Source of the DNA: Synechococcus sp. KORDI-100 | GTDB taxonomy: Bacteria > Cyanobacteriota > Cyanobacteriia > PCC-6307 > Cyanobiaceae | Length of the DNA stretch: 64,000 nt | Reading direction: 5' to 3' | NCBI RefSeq assembly: GCF_000737535.1 | Contig: NZ_CP006269.1 | Span: forward strand, 2,542,001 to 2,606,000 | Part shown: positions 54,330-63,434 of the stretch, piece after piece | How positions within the stretch are numbered: position 1 is the first letter of the stretch | Layout of the letters: each line of letters begins with the position of its first letter | The notes under the pieces: generated by a model | Seen by the model: the letters and a program-made list of their open reading frames with translations, nothing else | The model's database searches: none | Told to the model about the DNA's origin: nothing | Position numbers and translations under genes: made by a program

Positions 54330-55907
54330 GTGTCTGCGGTAACGATGCCATCCAAGTCCGCGCTGCCATGGGTCGGTCTCCTGGCCATCTGGGGAGTCGC
54401 GGTTGGGATGGCTCTGATTGGACTGGGCGATGTCCCTCTCCGAGATTTTGATGAAGGAACGGTGGCTCGCGTGGCCCTGGAGCTCAGCCAGGGGCAGGGA
54501 GAAGCGGTGCTGTTGCCAACCCTCTGGGGAGAGCCCTACCTCAACAAGGCACCAGGCCTGCACAGCCTGATCGGCTTGGTGATTCGGCTGGGGAGCGACA
54601 CGCAGCAACGTCCATCTGAGGGGCTGGTGCGCCTGGTGCCGGCATTGCTCTCGAGCCTTGTGGTTCCCCTTGGCGGCCTGCTGCAGTGGCGGCTCCGTCA
54701 GGGCGAGCGAAGCGACTGCCTTGCCACCAGTCTCCTGCTGCTCACACTGCTGCCGATCGCCCGCCATGGACGTCTGGCGATGCTTGATGGCAGCCAGCTG
54801 TCTGCGATGGCCTTGCTCTGGCTGGCCGTGGCCAGCCTGCGGGGTGATCGGAACGATCGCCGCTGGGGGCTGACGGCAGGGCTGATGGGGTCCGCCTTGC
54901 TTCTGCTGAAGGCACCGCTGCTGATTCCAAGCGCCGCTGCCGCCATGGCTGCTGTGGCCTGGGGATGGGAATGGCAGCGCTGGCGTTGCCGCGCAGCCGT
55001 CAGCGGCATGGCGCTTGGTTTGCTGCCTGGCATCAGCTGGCATCTCTGGCATGCCCACATCCGAGGAACCCAGGCTCTGTGGATGTGGGGCGGCGATGGT
55101 GCCGGCCGGGTTCTGCTTGATGCGGGGGAAGGCAGCGACCTGCGCTGGCGCGTGCCGCTGATCGAGCTGCTCGAAGGGGGATGGCCATGGCTGCTGCTGC
55201 TGGCCCCCGGGCTTTGGTGGGCCTGGCAGCAGCGCCAGGAGCGTTGGGGACGTTGGTGCCTGGCCACCCTGGCGGTTCTGGCCGCCGCCATCCTGCCGCT
55301 GAAAACACAGTTGCCCTGGTACAGCCATCCGCTCTGGTTGCCATTCGCCCTGATCAATGCACCCCTGCTCGTCTGGTTGGTGGAGCGCCGCGATCCGAGC
55401 ATTCCCCTGCGTTGGTGGCTGCTGCGTATTCCATCGATCTGGATGCTGCTGGGACTCCTTCTCTTGGGCGCAACGGTTGTGAGCTTCACGGCTGTCGGCA
55501 CCCAACTGGCGCCGTATCGCTGGCTGGCCGCTGCAGCCGGGGTGGGCTGGGGATGCGGCGGCTGGTGGCTGCGATCAGGGCAGCAGCGGCAACGACGGCA
55601 CGGTCTGATCAGCATGGTGTGCGGCAGCGTGCTGGCTCTCTCCCTGTTGTTCAGTTCACCCCTCTGGCTCTGGGAACTCAATGAGCGTTGGCCCGTGGGT
55701 CCGGTGGCCAGCCTCAGCCGTCTCAGTTCAGCCAGCCCACTGCTGTTGCACGGATATGACGAACGACCAAGCCTGAACTGGTATTCAGGCCAGAGGATTC
55801 GACGAGGTCGCAGCCGGGATTCGGGCTGGTTTCTCACCCAGAAACCCGGCGATCACTGTGTTGTGAGCGCCAGAGAAGGAGAATGGGCACTGGCACGCTG
55901 CCGTTAA
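54330..55907 (+). CDS. Family 39-type membrane glycosyltransferase, copy A
   Basis: About 525 residues; GTG 54330 or ATG 54345. The first lumenal loop PLRDFDEGTVARVALELSQ carries the catalytic Asp-Glu of ArnT/PMT enzymes, then WGEPYLNKAPGLH and about ten membrane segments. It probably moves a sugar from a polyprenyl phosphate carrier onto an extracytoplasmic acceptor. It starts the gene run continuing to 59920; the spacing to the GT2 gene is 23 bp. Confidence 0.85.
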   Translation: MSAVTMPSKSALPWVGLLAIWGVAVGMALIGLGDVPLRDFDEGTVARVALELSQGQGEAVLLPTLWGEPYLNKAPGLHSLIGLVIRLGSDTQQRPSEGLVRLVPALLSSLVVPLGGLLQWRLRQGERSDCLATSLLLLTLLPIARHGRLAMLDGSQLSAMALLWLAVASLRGDRNDRRWGLTAGLMGSALLLLKAPLLIPSAAAAMAAVAWGWEWQRWRCRAAVSGMALGLLPGISWHLWHAHIRGTQALWMWGGDGAGRVLLDAGEGSDLRWRVPLIELLEGGWPWLLLLAPGLWWAWQQRQERWGRWCLATLAVLAAAILPLKTQLPWYSHPLWLPFALINAPLLVWLVERRDPSIPLRWWLLRIPSIWMLLGLLLLGATVVSFTAVGTQLAPYRWLAAAAGVGWGCGGWWLRSGQQRQRRHGLISMVCGSVLALSLLFSSPLWLWELNERWPVGPVASLSRLSSASPLLLHGYDERPSLNWYSGQRIRRGRSRDSGWFLTQKPGDHCVVSAREGEWALARCR

Positions 55908-55930
55908 TCTGAGCCTCCTGGCAGCGGGTT

Positions 55931-57061
55931 GTGTCTTCCACGCAGGAACAGCAGGGGAAGACCAGCACAACAGGCCTTTCGATCATTCTCCCCACCTTCA
56001 ACGAAGTTGAGTCCATCGCCGCAGTGATTCAGTCCCTGCTGGCGCTGGATGATCACTTCGATCTCGAAATCCTGGTGGTCGATGACGATTCGTCCGACGG
56101 CACCGCCGAGACCGTGCGCAGCCTGGCTCGCTTGGATCAACGCATCCGCATCATCCGAAGACTGGGCCGCTCGGGACTGGCCAGTGCCATCAGGGAAGGC
56201 CTGATTGATGCCATTCATCACAGGGCTGTAGTGATGGACAGCGACGGACAACATGAGCCCGCATCCGTGCTGGACGCCGTGAGAAGCCTTGATGCAAGGC
56301 AGCTCGATCTTGTGGCCGGCAGTCGTTTTCTCGATCAGTCGGAGATCCGCGGCCTCAGTCACCGACGAACCGATGGATCCACGCTTGCCAATCAGTTGGC
56401 TCGCCGAAGCCTGCCGGCCAGGTATGGCCACCTAACGGATTACATGAGCGGTTTCATGGCCATCAACCTCAGCCGCTGCCTGCCGTTGATCCGCCAGGTG
56501 GATGTGAATGGCTTCAAATTTCTCTACGAACTTCTGGCCATCAGCCGGGGACAGCTGACCGTCGCCGAGATACCGCTGATCTTTCAGCCCCGCCTGCATG
56601 GCAGCTCCAAGCTGGACAGCGCCATCCTCTGGGATTTCCTTGTTTCGCTGCTGCACACCGCCAGCCTCAGACTGCTGCCGCGCCGAGCCATCAGCTTCGG
56701 ACTGGTGGGGGCCAGCGGCGTGCTGGTTCAGCTGGCGATCACCGCATTGCTGATGACGCTGCTGGGACTCGACTTTCAACGGGCCCTGCCGATCGCGGTG
56801 ATCGCCGCCGCGAGTTCGAACTATCTGATCAACAACGCCCTCACCTTCCGGGACCGCCGCCAACGGGGTGCAAGGCTCCTGCGCGGACTGCTCAAGTTCC
56901 TGCTGGTGGCTTCACTGCCCGCCCTGGCCAATGTGGGGTTGGCCACCAGCTTCTACACCCTGGTGAATGCCCACGCCATCTGGGCCCAGCTGGCCGGAAT
57001 TGTGGTGGTCTACATCTGGAATTACGCGGCGTCGTCCCGCTTCGTCTGGAACTCACCGTGA
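55931..57061 (+). CDS. Polyprenyl-phosphate glycosyltransferase: GT2 domain fused to GtrA domain
   Basis: 376 residues from GTG 55931. The GT2 domain (about residues 18-245) shows IILPTFNEVESIAAVIQSL, VDDDSSDGTAE, MDSDGQHEP and a dolichol-phosphate-mannose-synthase-like pattern. The C-terminal GtrA/DPMS_2 domain has four membrane helices (SFGLVGASGVLVQLAITALL, NYLINNALTFRDR). It probably loads a sugar onto a polyprenyl phosphate, which would make it the donor-forming partner of the neighbouring GT39/DUF2079 enzymes. It overlaps the next gene by four bases (GTGA). Confidence 0.9.
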   Translation: MSSTQEQQGKTSTTGLSIILPTFNEVESIAAVIQSLLALDDHFDLEILVVDDDSSDGTAETVRSLARLDQRIRIIRRLGRSGLASAIREGLIDAIHHRAVVMDSDGQHEPASVLDAVRSLDARQLDLVAGSRFLDQSEIRGLSHRRTDGSTLANQLARRSLPARYGHLTDYMSGFMAINLSRCLPLIRQVDVNGFKFLYELLAISRGQLTVAEIPLIFQPRLHGSSKLDSAILWDFLVSLLHTASLRLLPRRAISFGLVGASGVLVQLAITALLMTLLGLDFQRALPIAVIAAASSNYLINNALTFRDRRQRGARLLRGLLKFLLVASLPALANVGLATSFYTLVNAHAIWAQLAGIVVVYIWNYAASSRFVWNSP

Positions 57062-58554
57062 CCTGGCTGCCAATCGGGGTAGGCGTGCTGCTGCGGCTCA
57101 TCCAGCTGTGGATGCCGATTGTCGGCGTCCACAGCTGGCGGCAGGCCGACACCGCTGCGATGGCTCGCCACTTCGCCACCGCCAACTCCCCGATCTGGCT
57201 ACCCCAGATCGACTGGGCCGGTGCCTCTGCGGGCTATGTGGAATCGGAATTTCCGCTCTACCCGTTTCTGGTGAGCCGTCTTTATCTCTTGGCCGGAGTC
57301 CAGGAATGGCTGGGGCGCGGACTCTCCGTGCTCTTCAGCGTCCTGACCATCGGGCTGGTGATGCGGCTGGGACGCCGCTGGTTCGGTGCTCAGGAAGGCT
57401 GGTGGGCCGGGCTGTTCTTTGCGATCGCGCCGCTTGGTGTGTACTACGGGCGGACCTTTCAGGCGGAAGCCCTGCTGCTGCTCCTGGCAGCTGGCTGCCT
57501 GGTCGCTCACGAACTCTGGAAGACACAGGGAGCATGTTGGGCCCTGCTGTTGAGCTGGGTCTGTTTCACGGGAGCCGGCCTGATCAAGGTGATCCCTCTG
57601 CTCTGGCTGGGCTTACCCCTTCTGATGCTGGAGCTCAGCCGGGATGCGAGGGATGGTGCAGCCGAGCCGAAAGGCTTGTTCAACCGCCTGCCAACCCTGT
57701 TGCGCTCGCCAGGCTTCTGGGTGTACGTCGGCACAGGGTTGGCAGCCATCGCTGCTTGGTATGCCCACGCCTATCAACTGGGACAGAACAGTGGGCTGAC
57801 GTTCGGGTTCTGGGGCGGCGGCAGTGATCGCAGCAGCCTTGGCCTGCTTCTGGATCTCGAGACCTGGTTCAACCTCAGCATCAGGGTGGCGTTGCGTTTA
57901 TTGGCGATTGCCGGCGTGCCCTTCCTGATCGGTGGCATCTGGATCGGACGGCGTTGTTCAGGAGGACGGATTGCGATCAGCGGTCTGCTTGGGGTGCTGC
58001 TCTGCACCCTCGCCACCATGCGCTCCAGCAGCATTCATGAGTACTACCAACTGCCATTGCTGCTGTTCGCCTGCCCCCTGATGGGTCTTGGCTGGCAACG
58101 ATGGCAGCAACAACGCCGCCGCTGGCAACCGCGCAGCTTGATCTGTCTCTGGTTGGTCGTGAGTCTGGCGGTGTTGTCTGCCGATTACTGGGCCTTGGAA
58201 CAACGCCAGGCCCGGGACTGGATGCCTCTGGCCCTGAAAATTCGCCGGGAACTTCCCAGCGAACAGCGAATTGTCAGCGTGACCAGCACCGACCCCACCC
58301 TGCTGAACCTGGCAAGGCGACAGGGATGGCTGATCTCCAGCAAACAACTGACCCCAGAACGTCTTCAGCAATGGAGCGAGGAGGGCGCCAGCCACCTGGC
58401 AGGCAGTTTTCGTTGGGACAAGATGTACAAACCGATGCCAGAGGGACGGGAACGCTCCTTGAGAAACATGGCCGCGACAAGTCCTGGAGCCTGGGTGGAT
58501 GACGACAGCCAGACCTATCTGATCCCCCTCGATGAGCTCAGCTCCCGCCGCTGA
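57058..58554 (+). CDS. Family 39-type membrane glycosyltransferase, copy B
   Basis: 498 residues from GTG 57058, overlapping the GT2-GtrA stop. The first loop contains VGVHSWRQADTAAMARHFA, as in bacterial PMT-like proteins, followed by ESEFPLYPFLVSRLY and about ten membrane segments. The extracytoplasmic tail includes SEEGASHLAGSFRWDK. The acceptor is unknown. Its 3' end overlaps the DUF2079 copy 2 start by 23 bp, so the four genes from 54330 are very probably one operon. Confidence 0.85.
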   Translation: MTWLPIGVGVLLRLIQLWMPIVGVHSWRQADTAAMARHFATANSPIWLPQIDWAGASAGYVESEFPLYPFLVSRLYLLAGVQEWLGRGLSVLFSVLTIGLVMRLGRRWFGAQEGWWAGLFFAIAPLGVYYGRTFQAEALLLLLAAGCLVAHELWKTQGACWALLLSWVCFTGAGLIKVIPLLWLGLPLLMLELSRDARDGAAEPKGLFNRLPTLLRSPGFWVYVGTGLAAIAAWYAHAYQLGQNSGLTFGFWGGGSDRSSLGLLLDLETWFNLSIRVALRLLAIAGVPFLIGGIWIGRRCSGGRIAISGLLGVLLCTLATMRSSSIHEYYQLPLLLFACPLMGLGWQRWQQQRRRWQPRSLICLWLVVSLAVLSADYWALEQRQARDWMPLALKIRRELPSEQRIVSVTSTDPTLLNLARRQGWLISSKQLTPERLQQWSEEGASHLAGSFRWDKMYKPMPEGRERSLRNMAATSPGAWVDDDSQTYLIPLDELSSRR

Positions 58555-59920
58555 AACAAGACGACGATCACCCGTCTGCGGTGCCTCCCTTCTGATTCTT
58601 GCTGCCGTTCTGATCGGCCTGTTGTTCTGGCTCTGTGCTGCAACACGCCACTACCTTCTGCAGAGCAATGCCTACGACCTTGGTCTCTTCGATCAATGGG
58701 CCTGGCTGATCGGTCAGGGGCGACCGCCGATCTCATCGATGGAACAGGTCCATGTGCTGGCCGATCACGGTGCCTGGCTGCTGTATTTCGCCGGGGCGGC
58801 CTACAGCCTGTTCCCATCTGTGCAGTGGCTGCTGGCCAGCCAGGCCTTCGCACTGAGCTTCACAGCGGTTCCGTTGTGGTGGCTTGCCAAACAAGCAGGG
58901 TTGAGGCCACGGGGATGCTGGTTGATCTGCGGCCTCTGGTGGCTGCAACCCGTGGTGTTCAACACCAACCTGTTTGACTTTCACCCGGAAACCTGGGTGA
59001 TGCCTCTGATCGCCCTGGTGCTCTGGAGCGAACGGGCCGAACGCCCCCGGCTTTGGCTGCTGCTGCTGGTGCTTCTGCTGGGGGCCCGTGACGGACTGGT
59101 CTTGATCGTCGCTGGCATGGCTCTCGATCTGGCCTGGCGACGCCGTTGGAGATGGAGTGCGTCAGCTGCAGGGCTCTCGCTCGCCTGGATGCTGATGCTG
59201 AGCCGCTGGCTTTACCCCTTGCTGCGCGATGGCGAAGGGCCCAAGGCCGCCAGCCGCATGTTCAGCCATCTGAGCGGCGACCCGCTGCTGGTTGTGCAGA
59301 GTCTCGATTGGAGCGGGGGTGTGCTTTACGTCGTCCTGCTCTCTCTGCCATGCGTCGGCTTGTGGCGGATGCGTTCACTGCCGACGCTGACGATCGCCCT
59401 TCCGCTGCTGTTGGTGAACCTGCTGTCAGCGTCGCCCAGCTACCGCACCCTGATTCATCACTACAGCCTCCCGTTGGCCGTGGTGATGGTGGTTGCAGTC
59501 ATCGATGGCATGTCCCAACAACCAAGAGCAGGTCGTGGGTTTTCCTGGGCCCTGGGCTGGGCTGTGGTCTGCTGGCTGGCCCTGGCCAAACCCTGGTTCT
59601 TCAGCGGGCCTTATCTCAGTCGGTTGCCGATGGTGAACGATGCACAGGAGGCCATCAGCGGGATTCAACCTCACGACCAGGTACTGACCACGAGCTACCT
59701 GGTTCCACAACTGAGTGAGCGAAGCCATGTCGCCTTTCCCAAAAAAGGACATCGACGCAATCTCGATTCCTCGACCTGGACCATTCTGCTGCTGAACCCA
59801 GACGACCCAGGTTGGGGTTCATCAACGACATTGCAAACAACGTTGCTGGAGGACGTTCGACAACGTGGCTGGATCTGTCAACGCTGGCCTTCAGGTTTGC
59901 AACTCTGTCGACGGTCTTAA
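58532..59920 (+). CDS. DUF2079 family membrane protein, copy 2
   Basis: 462 residues with about ten membrane segments. YDLGLFDQWAWLIGQGRPP is the counterpart of YDQGIFQQVLWN in copy 1 at 52411, and HPETWVMPLIAL resembles the next family segment. A GT39-like sugar transferase role is likely but unproven. Last gene of the run; the 136 bp to psbD (convergent) hold psbD's terminator. Confidence 0.82.
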   Translation: MSSAPAAETRRRSPVCGASLLILAAVLIGLLFWLCAATRHYLLQSNAYDLGLFDQWAWLIGQGRPPISSMEQVHVLADHGAWLLYFAGAAYSLFPSVQWLLASQAFALSFTAVPLWWLAKQAGLRPRGCWLICGLWWLQPVVFNTNLFDFHPETWVMPLIALVLWSERAERPRLWLLLLVLLLGARDGLVLIVAGMALDLAWRRRWRWSASAAGLSLAWMLMLSRWLYPLLRDGEGPKAASRMFSHLSGDPLLVVQSLDWSGGVLYVVLLSLPCVGLWRMRSLPTLTIALPLLLVNLLSASPSYRTLIHHYSLPLAVVMVVAVIDGMSQQPRAGRGFSWALGWAVVCWLALAKPWFFSGPYLSRLPMVNDAQEAISGIQPHDQVLTTSYLVPQLSERSHVAFPKKGHRRNLDSSTWTILLLNPDDPGWGSSTTLQTTLLEDVRQRGWICQRWPSGLQLCRRS

Positions 59921-60007
59921 TCGATGTTCTTGGAAAGACATTGTTCTTTCTCTGTCGGTCGATGCTCAATCTCAAGCAGTCATCAAGTCCAAGATGAAAT
60001 GACCAAC

Positions 60008-60030
60008 AAAAAAGGGGGCAAAGCCCCCTT
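60008..60030 (-). terminator. Rho-independent terminator of psbD
   Basis: Perfect eight-base stem AAGGGGGC / GCCCCCTT with a three-base loop and a T run on the minus strand, 27 bp after the psbD stop codon. Confidence 0.9.
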
Positions 60031-60056
60031 AAGTGCATCATCGATCATCGAATTGA

Positions 60057-61112
60057 TCAGAGGGCGTTACCACGGGGCAGAACCTCTTCAGGGAAGACGA
60101 AGTTTTCGTGTGGCTGGTCAGCCGGTGCCATCCAGGCACGCAGACCTTCATTCAGAAGAATGTTCTTGGTGTAGAAGGTCTCAAATTCAGGATCCTCAGC
60201 AGCGCGGATTTCCTGTGACACGAAGTCATAGGCACGCAGGTTGAGGGCCAGACCGATGATGCCGATGGAGCTGGTCCACAGGCCCATCACCGGGACAAAC
60301 AACATGAAGAAGTGCAGCCAGCGCTTGTTGGAGAAGGCGATCCCGAAGATCTGGCTCCAGAAGCGGTTGGCGGTGACCATGGAATAAGTCTCTTCTTCCT
60401 GGGTGGGCTCGAACGCCTTGAAGGTGTTGGCCTGCTCGCCGTCCTCAAACAGGGTGTTCTCCACGGTTGCGCCGTGGATGGCACAGAGCAGAGCACCGCC
60501 GAGGATGCCGGCCACGCCCATCATGTGGAAGGGATTCAGGGTCCAGTTGTGGAAGCCCTGGAGGAAGAGCAGGAAGCGGAAGATCGCTGCCACCCCGAAG
60601 GAGGGAGCGAAGAACCAGCTGCTCTGGCCGAGGGGGTACATCAGGAAGACGCTGACGAACACCGCAATCGGGCCGGAGAAGGCGATGGCGTTGTAGGGGC
60701 GAATGCCGACGAGACGGGCGATCTCGAACTGACGCAGCATGAAGCCGATCAGGGCGAAGGCGCCGTGCAGGGCGACGAAGGCCCAGAGACCACCGAGCTG
60801 ACACCAGCGCACGAAGTCGCCCTGAGCCTCAGGGCCCCAGAGCAGCAGCAGGCTGTGACCCATCGCATCAGCGGGGGTGGAGACAGCAGCGGTGAGGAAG
60901 TTGCAACCTTCCAGGTACGAAGAGGCAATGCCGTGGGTGTACCAGGAGGTGACGAAGGTGGTGCCGGTCAGCCAGCCACCGATGGCCAGGTAGGCCGTTG
61001 GGAAAAGAAGAATGCCGGACCAGCCGACAAAAACGAAGCGGTCGCGCTTGAGCCAGTCATCGAGGACGTCGAACCATCCCCGCTGTGGCGCGCGTCCTAC
61101 AGCGATCGTCAT
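60057..61112 (-). CDS. psbD: Photosystem II D2 protein
   Basis: 351 residues, full length, with five membrane helices. Diagnostic segments are [20 protein letters not shown], the chlorophyll/iron-ligand regions [14 protein letters not shown] and [20 protein letters not shown], and the C-terminus [11 protein letters not shown]2 binds pheophytin, QA and the tyrosine donor YD of the reaction centre. The gene stands alone with its own terminator; no psbC follows, as expected of the second psbD copy in marine Synechococcus. The 160-bp leader/promoter region upstream shows no repeated TTACA (HLR1) pair. Confidence 0.97.
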   Translation of the reverse strand: MTIAVGRAPQRGWFDVLDDWLKRDRFVFVGWSGILLFPTAYLAIGGWLTGTTFVTSWYTHGIASSYLEGCNFLTAAVSTPADAMGHSLLLLWGPEAQGDFVRWCQLGGLWAFVALHGAFALIGFMLRQFEIARLVGIRPYNAIAFSGPIAVFVSVFLMYPLGQSSWFFAPSFGVAAIFRFLLFLQGFHNWTLNPFHMMGVAGILGGALLCAIHGATVENTLFEDGEQANTFKAFEPTQEEETYSMVTANRFWSQIFGIAFSNKRWLHFFMLFVPVMGLWTSSIGIIGLALNLRAYDFVSQEIRAAEDPEFETFYTKNILLNEGLRAWMAPADQPHENFVFPEEVLPRGNAL

Positions 61113-61274
61113 GAGACGTGCTTCATGAAGCGTTACATCATGAGCCTAGGCAGTGATTCGGCCAATGGGGCGGCTCTCCGTACAAGGAGCCGAATGATGA
61201 GTAGAAATGCCCAGTTCGATACCGCACCAATCTGACGCGTTCCGCGAAGATGGCCACGCATTGATCGATCTGCC

Positions 61275-61538
61275 GTGTACATCGTCGAACTGGCCCTGCG
61301 GATGAGCCCCGTACCGGTGTCTGTTCAACGCAAGGATGCCGGTGATGCCGAAGCCCTTTACCAGCAGATCCGTCAGGCGATCGAGCAAAGCCAGCCGCGA
61401 CTTCTGGAGCTCACCTGCGAGAAGGTGGAAGGCAAAAAGGTCACTGTTCTGATCGGTGAGGTTCTGGCAGTCCAGCTTTATGAGAAAGCTTCGGCCACAG
61501 GCGGCAGCAAACGGCCGGGTTTTTCCGTTGATTCCTGA
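61275..61538 (+). CDS. Small conserved cyanobacterial protein of unknown function
   Basis: 87 residues, GTG start 61275. The pattern [19 protein letters not shown] and [20 protein letters not shown], ending with AVQLYEKAS, looks like a small conserved cyanobacterial protein I have seen as hypothetical; it reads as an alpha/beta domain. Its 3' part overlaps the ABC ATPase gene by about 60 bp, suggesting coupled translation. Confidence 0.65.
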   Translation: MYIVELALRMSPVPVSVQRKDAGDAEALYQQIRQAIEQSQPRLLELTCEKVEGKKVTVLIGEVLAVQLYEKASATGGSKRPGFSVDS

Positions 61539-62262
61539 TCGGGCTGGGGATGTTCAGGCTGGTGAAGTTGAGGCTCGAGGGGTTCGGGAAGACGGAGAAC
61601 TCAACCTCCGGCAGCTCAGTTATCGCTGGCCGAATGGCTCTCAGGCCCTGCGGAACTGCGACCTCACCATTCCTGGTCCGGGGCTCTGGATGCTGGTCGG
61701 CAGCAATGGCAGCGGCAAAAGCACGCTGTTCCGTCTGATCGCCGGCCTGGTCCAGGCGCAAAGCGGCACCATCAGCACACCGCATCGGGTGGCCATGGTG
61801 TTTCAGAACCCGGACCACCAATTGCTGTTGCCCAGTTGCAGCTCGGATCTGCTGCTCGGTCTCACAAACTCCTCAAAACCGAACGATCGAATTCGCTGCA
61901 TCGATGAGCTGCTCAATCAGCTTGGACTGAGCGGATTGGCGACACGGCCGATTCACACCTTGAGCGGAGGCCAGAAACAACGGCTTGCCATCGCTGGAGC
62001 CCTGGCAAGCGATGCCGGTCTACTGCTGCTTGATGAACCCACCGCCCTGCTGGATCCCGAGAGCCAACGCACGGTGCTTGATGCAGTCCAGACGCTTTGT
62101 CAGCAAAGAGACCAGCCCCTGACAGCTCTCTGGATCACCCATCGCCTTGAGGAACTGGACAAGGCCGATGGCGCTGCGCGGATGAAGGACGGTCGGATCG
62201 AACCATGGCAGGACGGCCGAGCTCTGAGGAAACGCTTGCAGGCCGCGAGGTCCGGCAGGTAA
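61480..62262 (+). CDS. CbiO/EcfA-like ABC transporter ATP-binding protein
   Basis: About 260 residues; start ATG 61480 or GTG 61456, both inside the preceding gene. The ATPase core has Walker [11 protein letters not shown]-loop [13 protein letters not shown], signature [15 protein letters not shown], Walker [13 protein letters not shown] and switch His [17 protein letters not shown] is typical of CbiO/EcfA ATPases for cobalt, nickel or vitamins, but no membrane subunits are adjacent. Confidence 0.87.
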   Translation: MRKLRPQAAANGRVFPLIPDRAGDVQAGEVEARGVREDGELNLRQLSYRWPNGSQALRNCDLTIPGPGLWMLVGSNGSGKSTLFRLIAGLVQAQSGTISTPHRVAMVFQNPDHQLLLPSCSSDLLLGLTNSSKPNDRIRCIDELLNQLGLSGLATRPIHTLSGGQKQRLAIAGALASDAGLLLLDEPTALLDPESQRTVLDAVQTLCQQRDQPLTALWITHRLEELDKADGAARMKDGRIEPWQDGRALRKRLQAARSGR

Positions 62263-62278
62263 GGTCTCAAAGTTTCAA

Positions 62279-62350
62279 TCCTCGGTAGCTCAGCGGTAGA
62301 GCGGTCGACTGTTAATCGATTGGTCGCAGGTTCGAATCCCGCCCGGGGAG
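62279..62350 (+). tRNA. trnN: tRNA-Asn (anticodon GUU)
   Basis: A 72-nt cloverleaf: acceptor TCCTCGG / CCGGGGA with discriminator G, D arm GCTCAGCGGTAGAGC, anticodon loop CTGTTAA (GUU), T arm GCAGGTTCGAATCCCGC (T-loop TTCGAAT). The 3' CCA is not encoded. A terminator follows at 62355. Confidence 0.97.
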
Positions 62351-62354
62351 CTTC

Positions 62355-62383
62355 AAAGCCACAGCCTGAGCTGTGGCTTTTTT
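62355..62383 (+). terminator. Rho-independent terminator after tRNA-Asn
   Basis: Perfect eleven-base stem AAAGCCACAGC / GCTGTGGCTTT with loop CTGA and a T run to 62383. It ends the tRNA transcript. The 245 bp from here to rpaA hold no gene I can support. Confidence 0.93.
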
Positions 62384-62628
62384 ATTGACAATCAGAGAAA
62401 TTTGTGAATACGGATGTCCAGAAGCGGAAGACTTCCTGAACAGGACGGAGACTCCCGCAAAGGCTGATTTCTCTGAATCGACTGCGCGCCAGTGGGTTAC
62501 GGAGATTCTGAGAAGACGTCACCTTCCGCTCAAAATCTGCAGAGAGAAGAAAAGCTTGAGAGAATCCGTTCAACGATGAATCGTTAGCTCTCGCTCTCCG
62601 TTCTTCCAGTCATCCCGCTTTCCCATCG

Positions 62629-63420
62629 ATGAAGCCCTGCATCCTGCTAATCGAAGACGACCGGGACATGCGTGACCTGGTGAGCGGTCACCTCGAGCAC
62701 AGCGGCTTTGACGTTCAACGCGCCGATGATGGAATCAAAGGCCAGGCTCTGGCGTTGCAATACACACCGGATCTAATCCTTCTTGATCTGATGCTGCCCA
62801 AGGTTGACGGTCTCACCCTTTGTCAGCGACTGCGTCGGGATGAGCGAACAGCCAGCATTCCGATCCTGATGCTGACCGCCCTGGGCGGAACAAAGGACAA
62901 GGTGAGCGGCTTCAACTCCGGTGCGGATGATTACCTCACCAAGCCCTTTGATCTCGAAGAACTTCAGGCTCGGGTGAAGGCTCTGCTGCGTCGCAGCGAT
63001 CGCGCCCCGGTTGGATCCAGCAACCACCACGAAATCCTGAGCTACGGACCACTCACCCTTGTCCCCGAACGCTTCGAAGCCATCTGGTTCGACAGTCCCG
63101 TTCGTCTGACCCACCTCGAATTCGAACTTCTGCACTGCCTTCTGCAGCGACATGGCCAGACCGTGGCCCCGTCACTGATTCTCAAGGAAGTCTGGGGGTA
63201 TGAACCCGATGACGACATCGAAACCATCAGGGTTCACGTCCGTCATCTGCGCACCAAGCTCGAGCCAGATCCACGCAAGCCGCGTTTCATTAAAACGGTC
63301 TATGGAGCCGGCTACTGCCTGGAACTTCCAACCGGCGGGCAGCTCGAAGGCCTTCAGGACGCCGTGGCCATGGCCCGCGAGGAACGCAATCTTCAGCAGG
63401 GCGATCGGGCCAGCGCCTGA
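62629..63420 (+). CDS. rpaA: Response regulator RpaA
   Basis: 263 residues. The receiver domain (about residues 1-120) has the acidic pocket EDD, the phospho-acceptor Asp in [13 protein letters not shown], and conserved Thr and Lys (LMLTA, LTKPF). The C-terminal OmpR winged helix includes [20 protein letters not shown] and [18 protein letters not shown]. This matches RpaA, the output regulator of the cyanobacterial clock that controls night/day expression and energy transfer from phycobilisomes. The cognate kinase SasA is not in the window. Confidence 0.9.
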   Translation: MKPCILLIEDDRDMRDLVSGHLEHSGFDVQRADDGIKGQALALQYTPDLILLDLMLPKVDGLTLCQRLRRDERTASIPILMLTALGGTKDKVSGFNSGADDYLTKPFDLEELQARVKALLRRSDRAPVGSSNHHEILSYGPLTLVPERFEAIWFDSPVRLTHLEFELLHCLLQRHGQTVAPSLILKEVWGYEPDDDIETIRVHVRHLRTKLEPDPRKPRFIKTVYGAGYCLELPTGGQLEGLQDAVAMAREERNLQQGDRASA

Positions 63421-63434
63421 CGCTCAGAATCCGG

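Noticed and set aside
62373-62579. 68-codon plus-strand open frame between tRNA-Asn and rpaA
   Set aside because: Its start lies within the terminator hairpin; no family resemblance and no ribosome-binding site.
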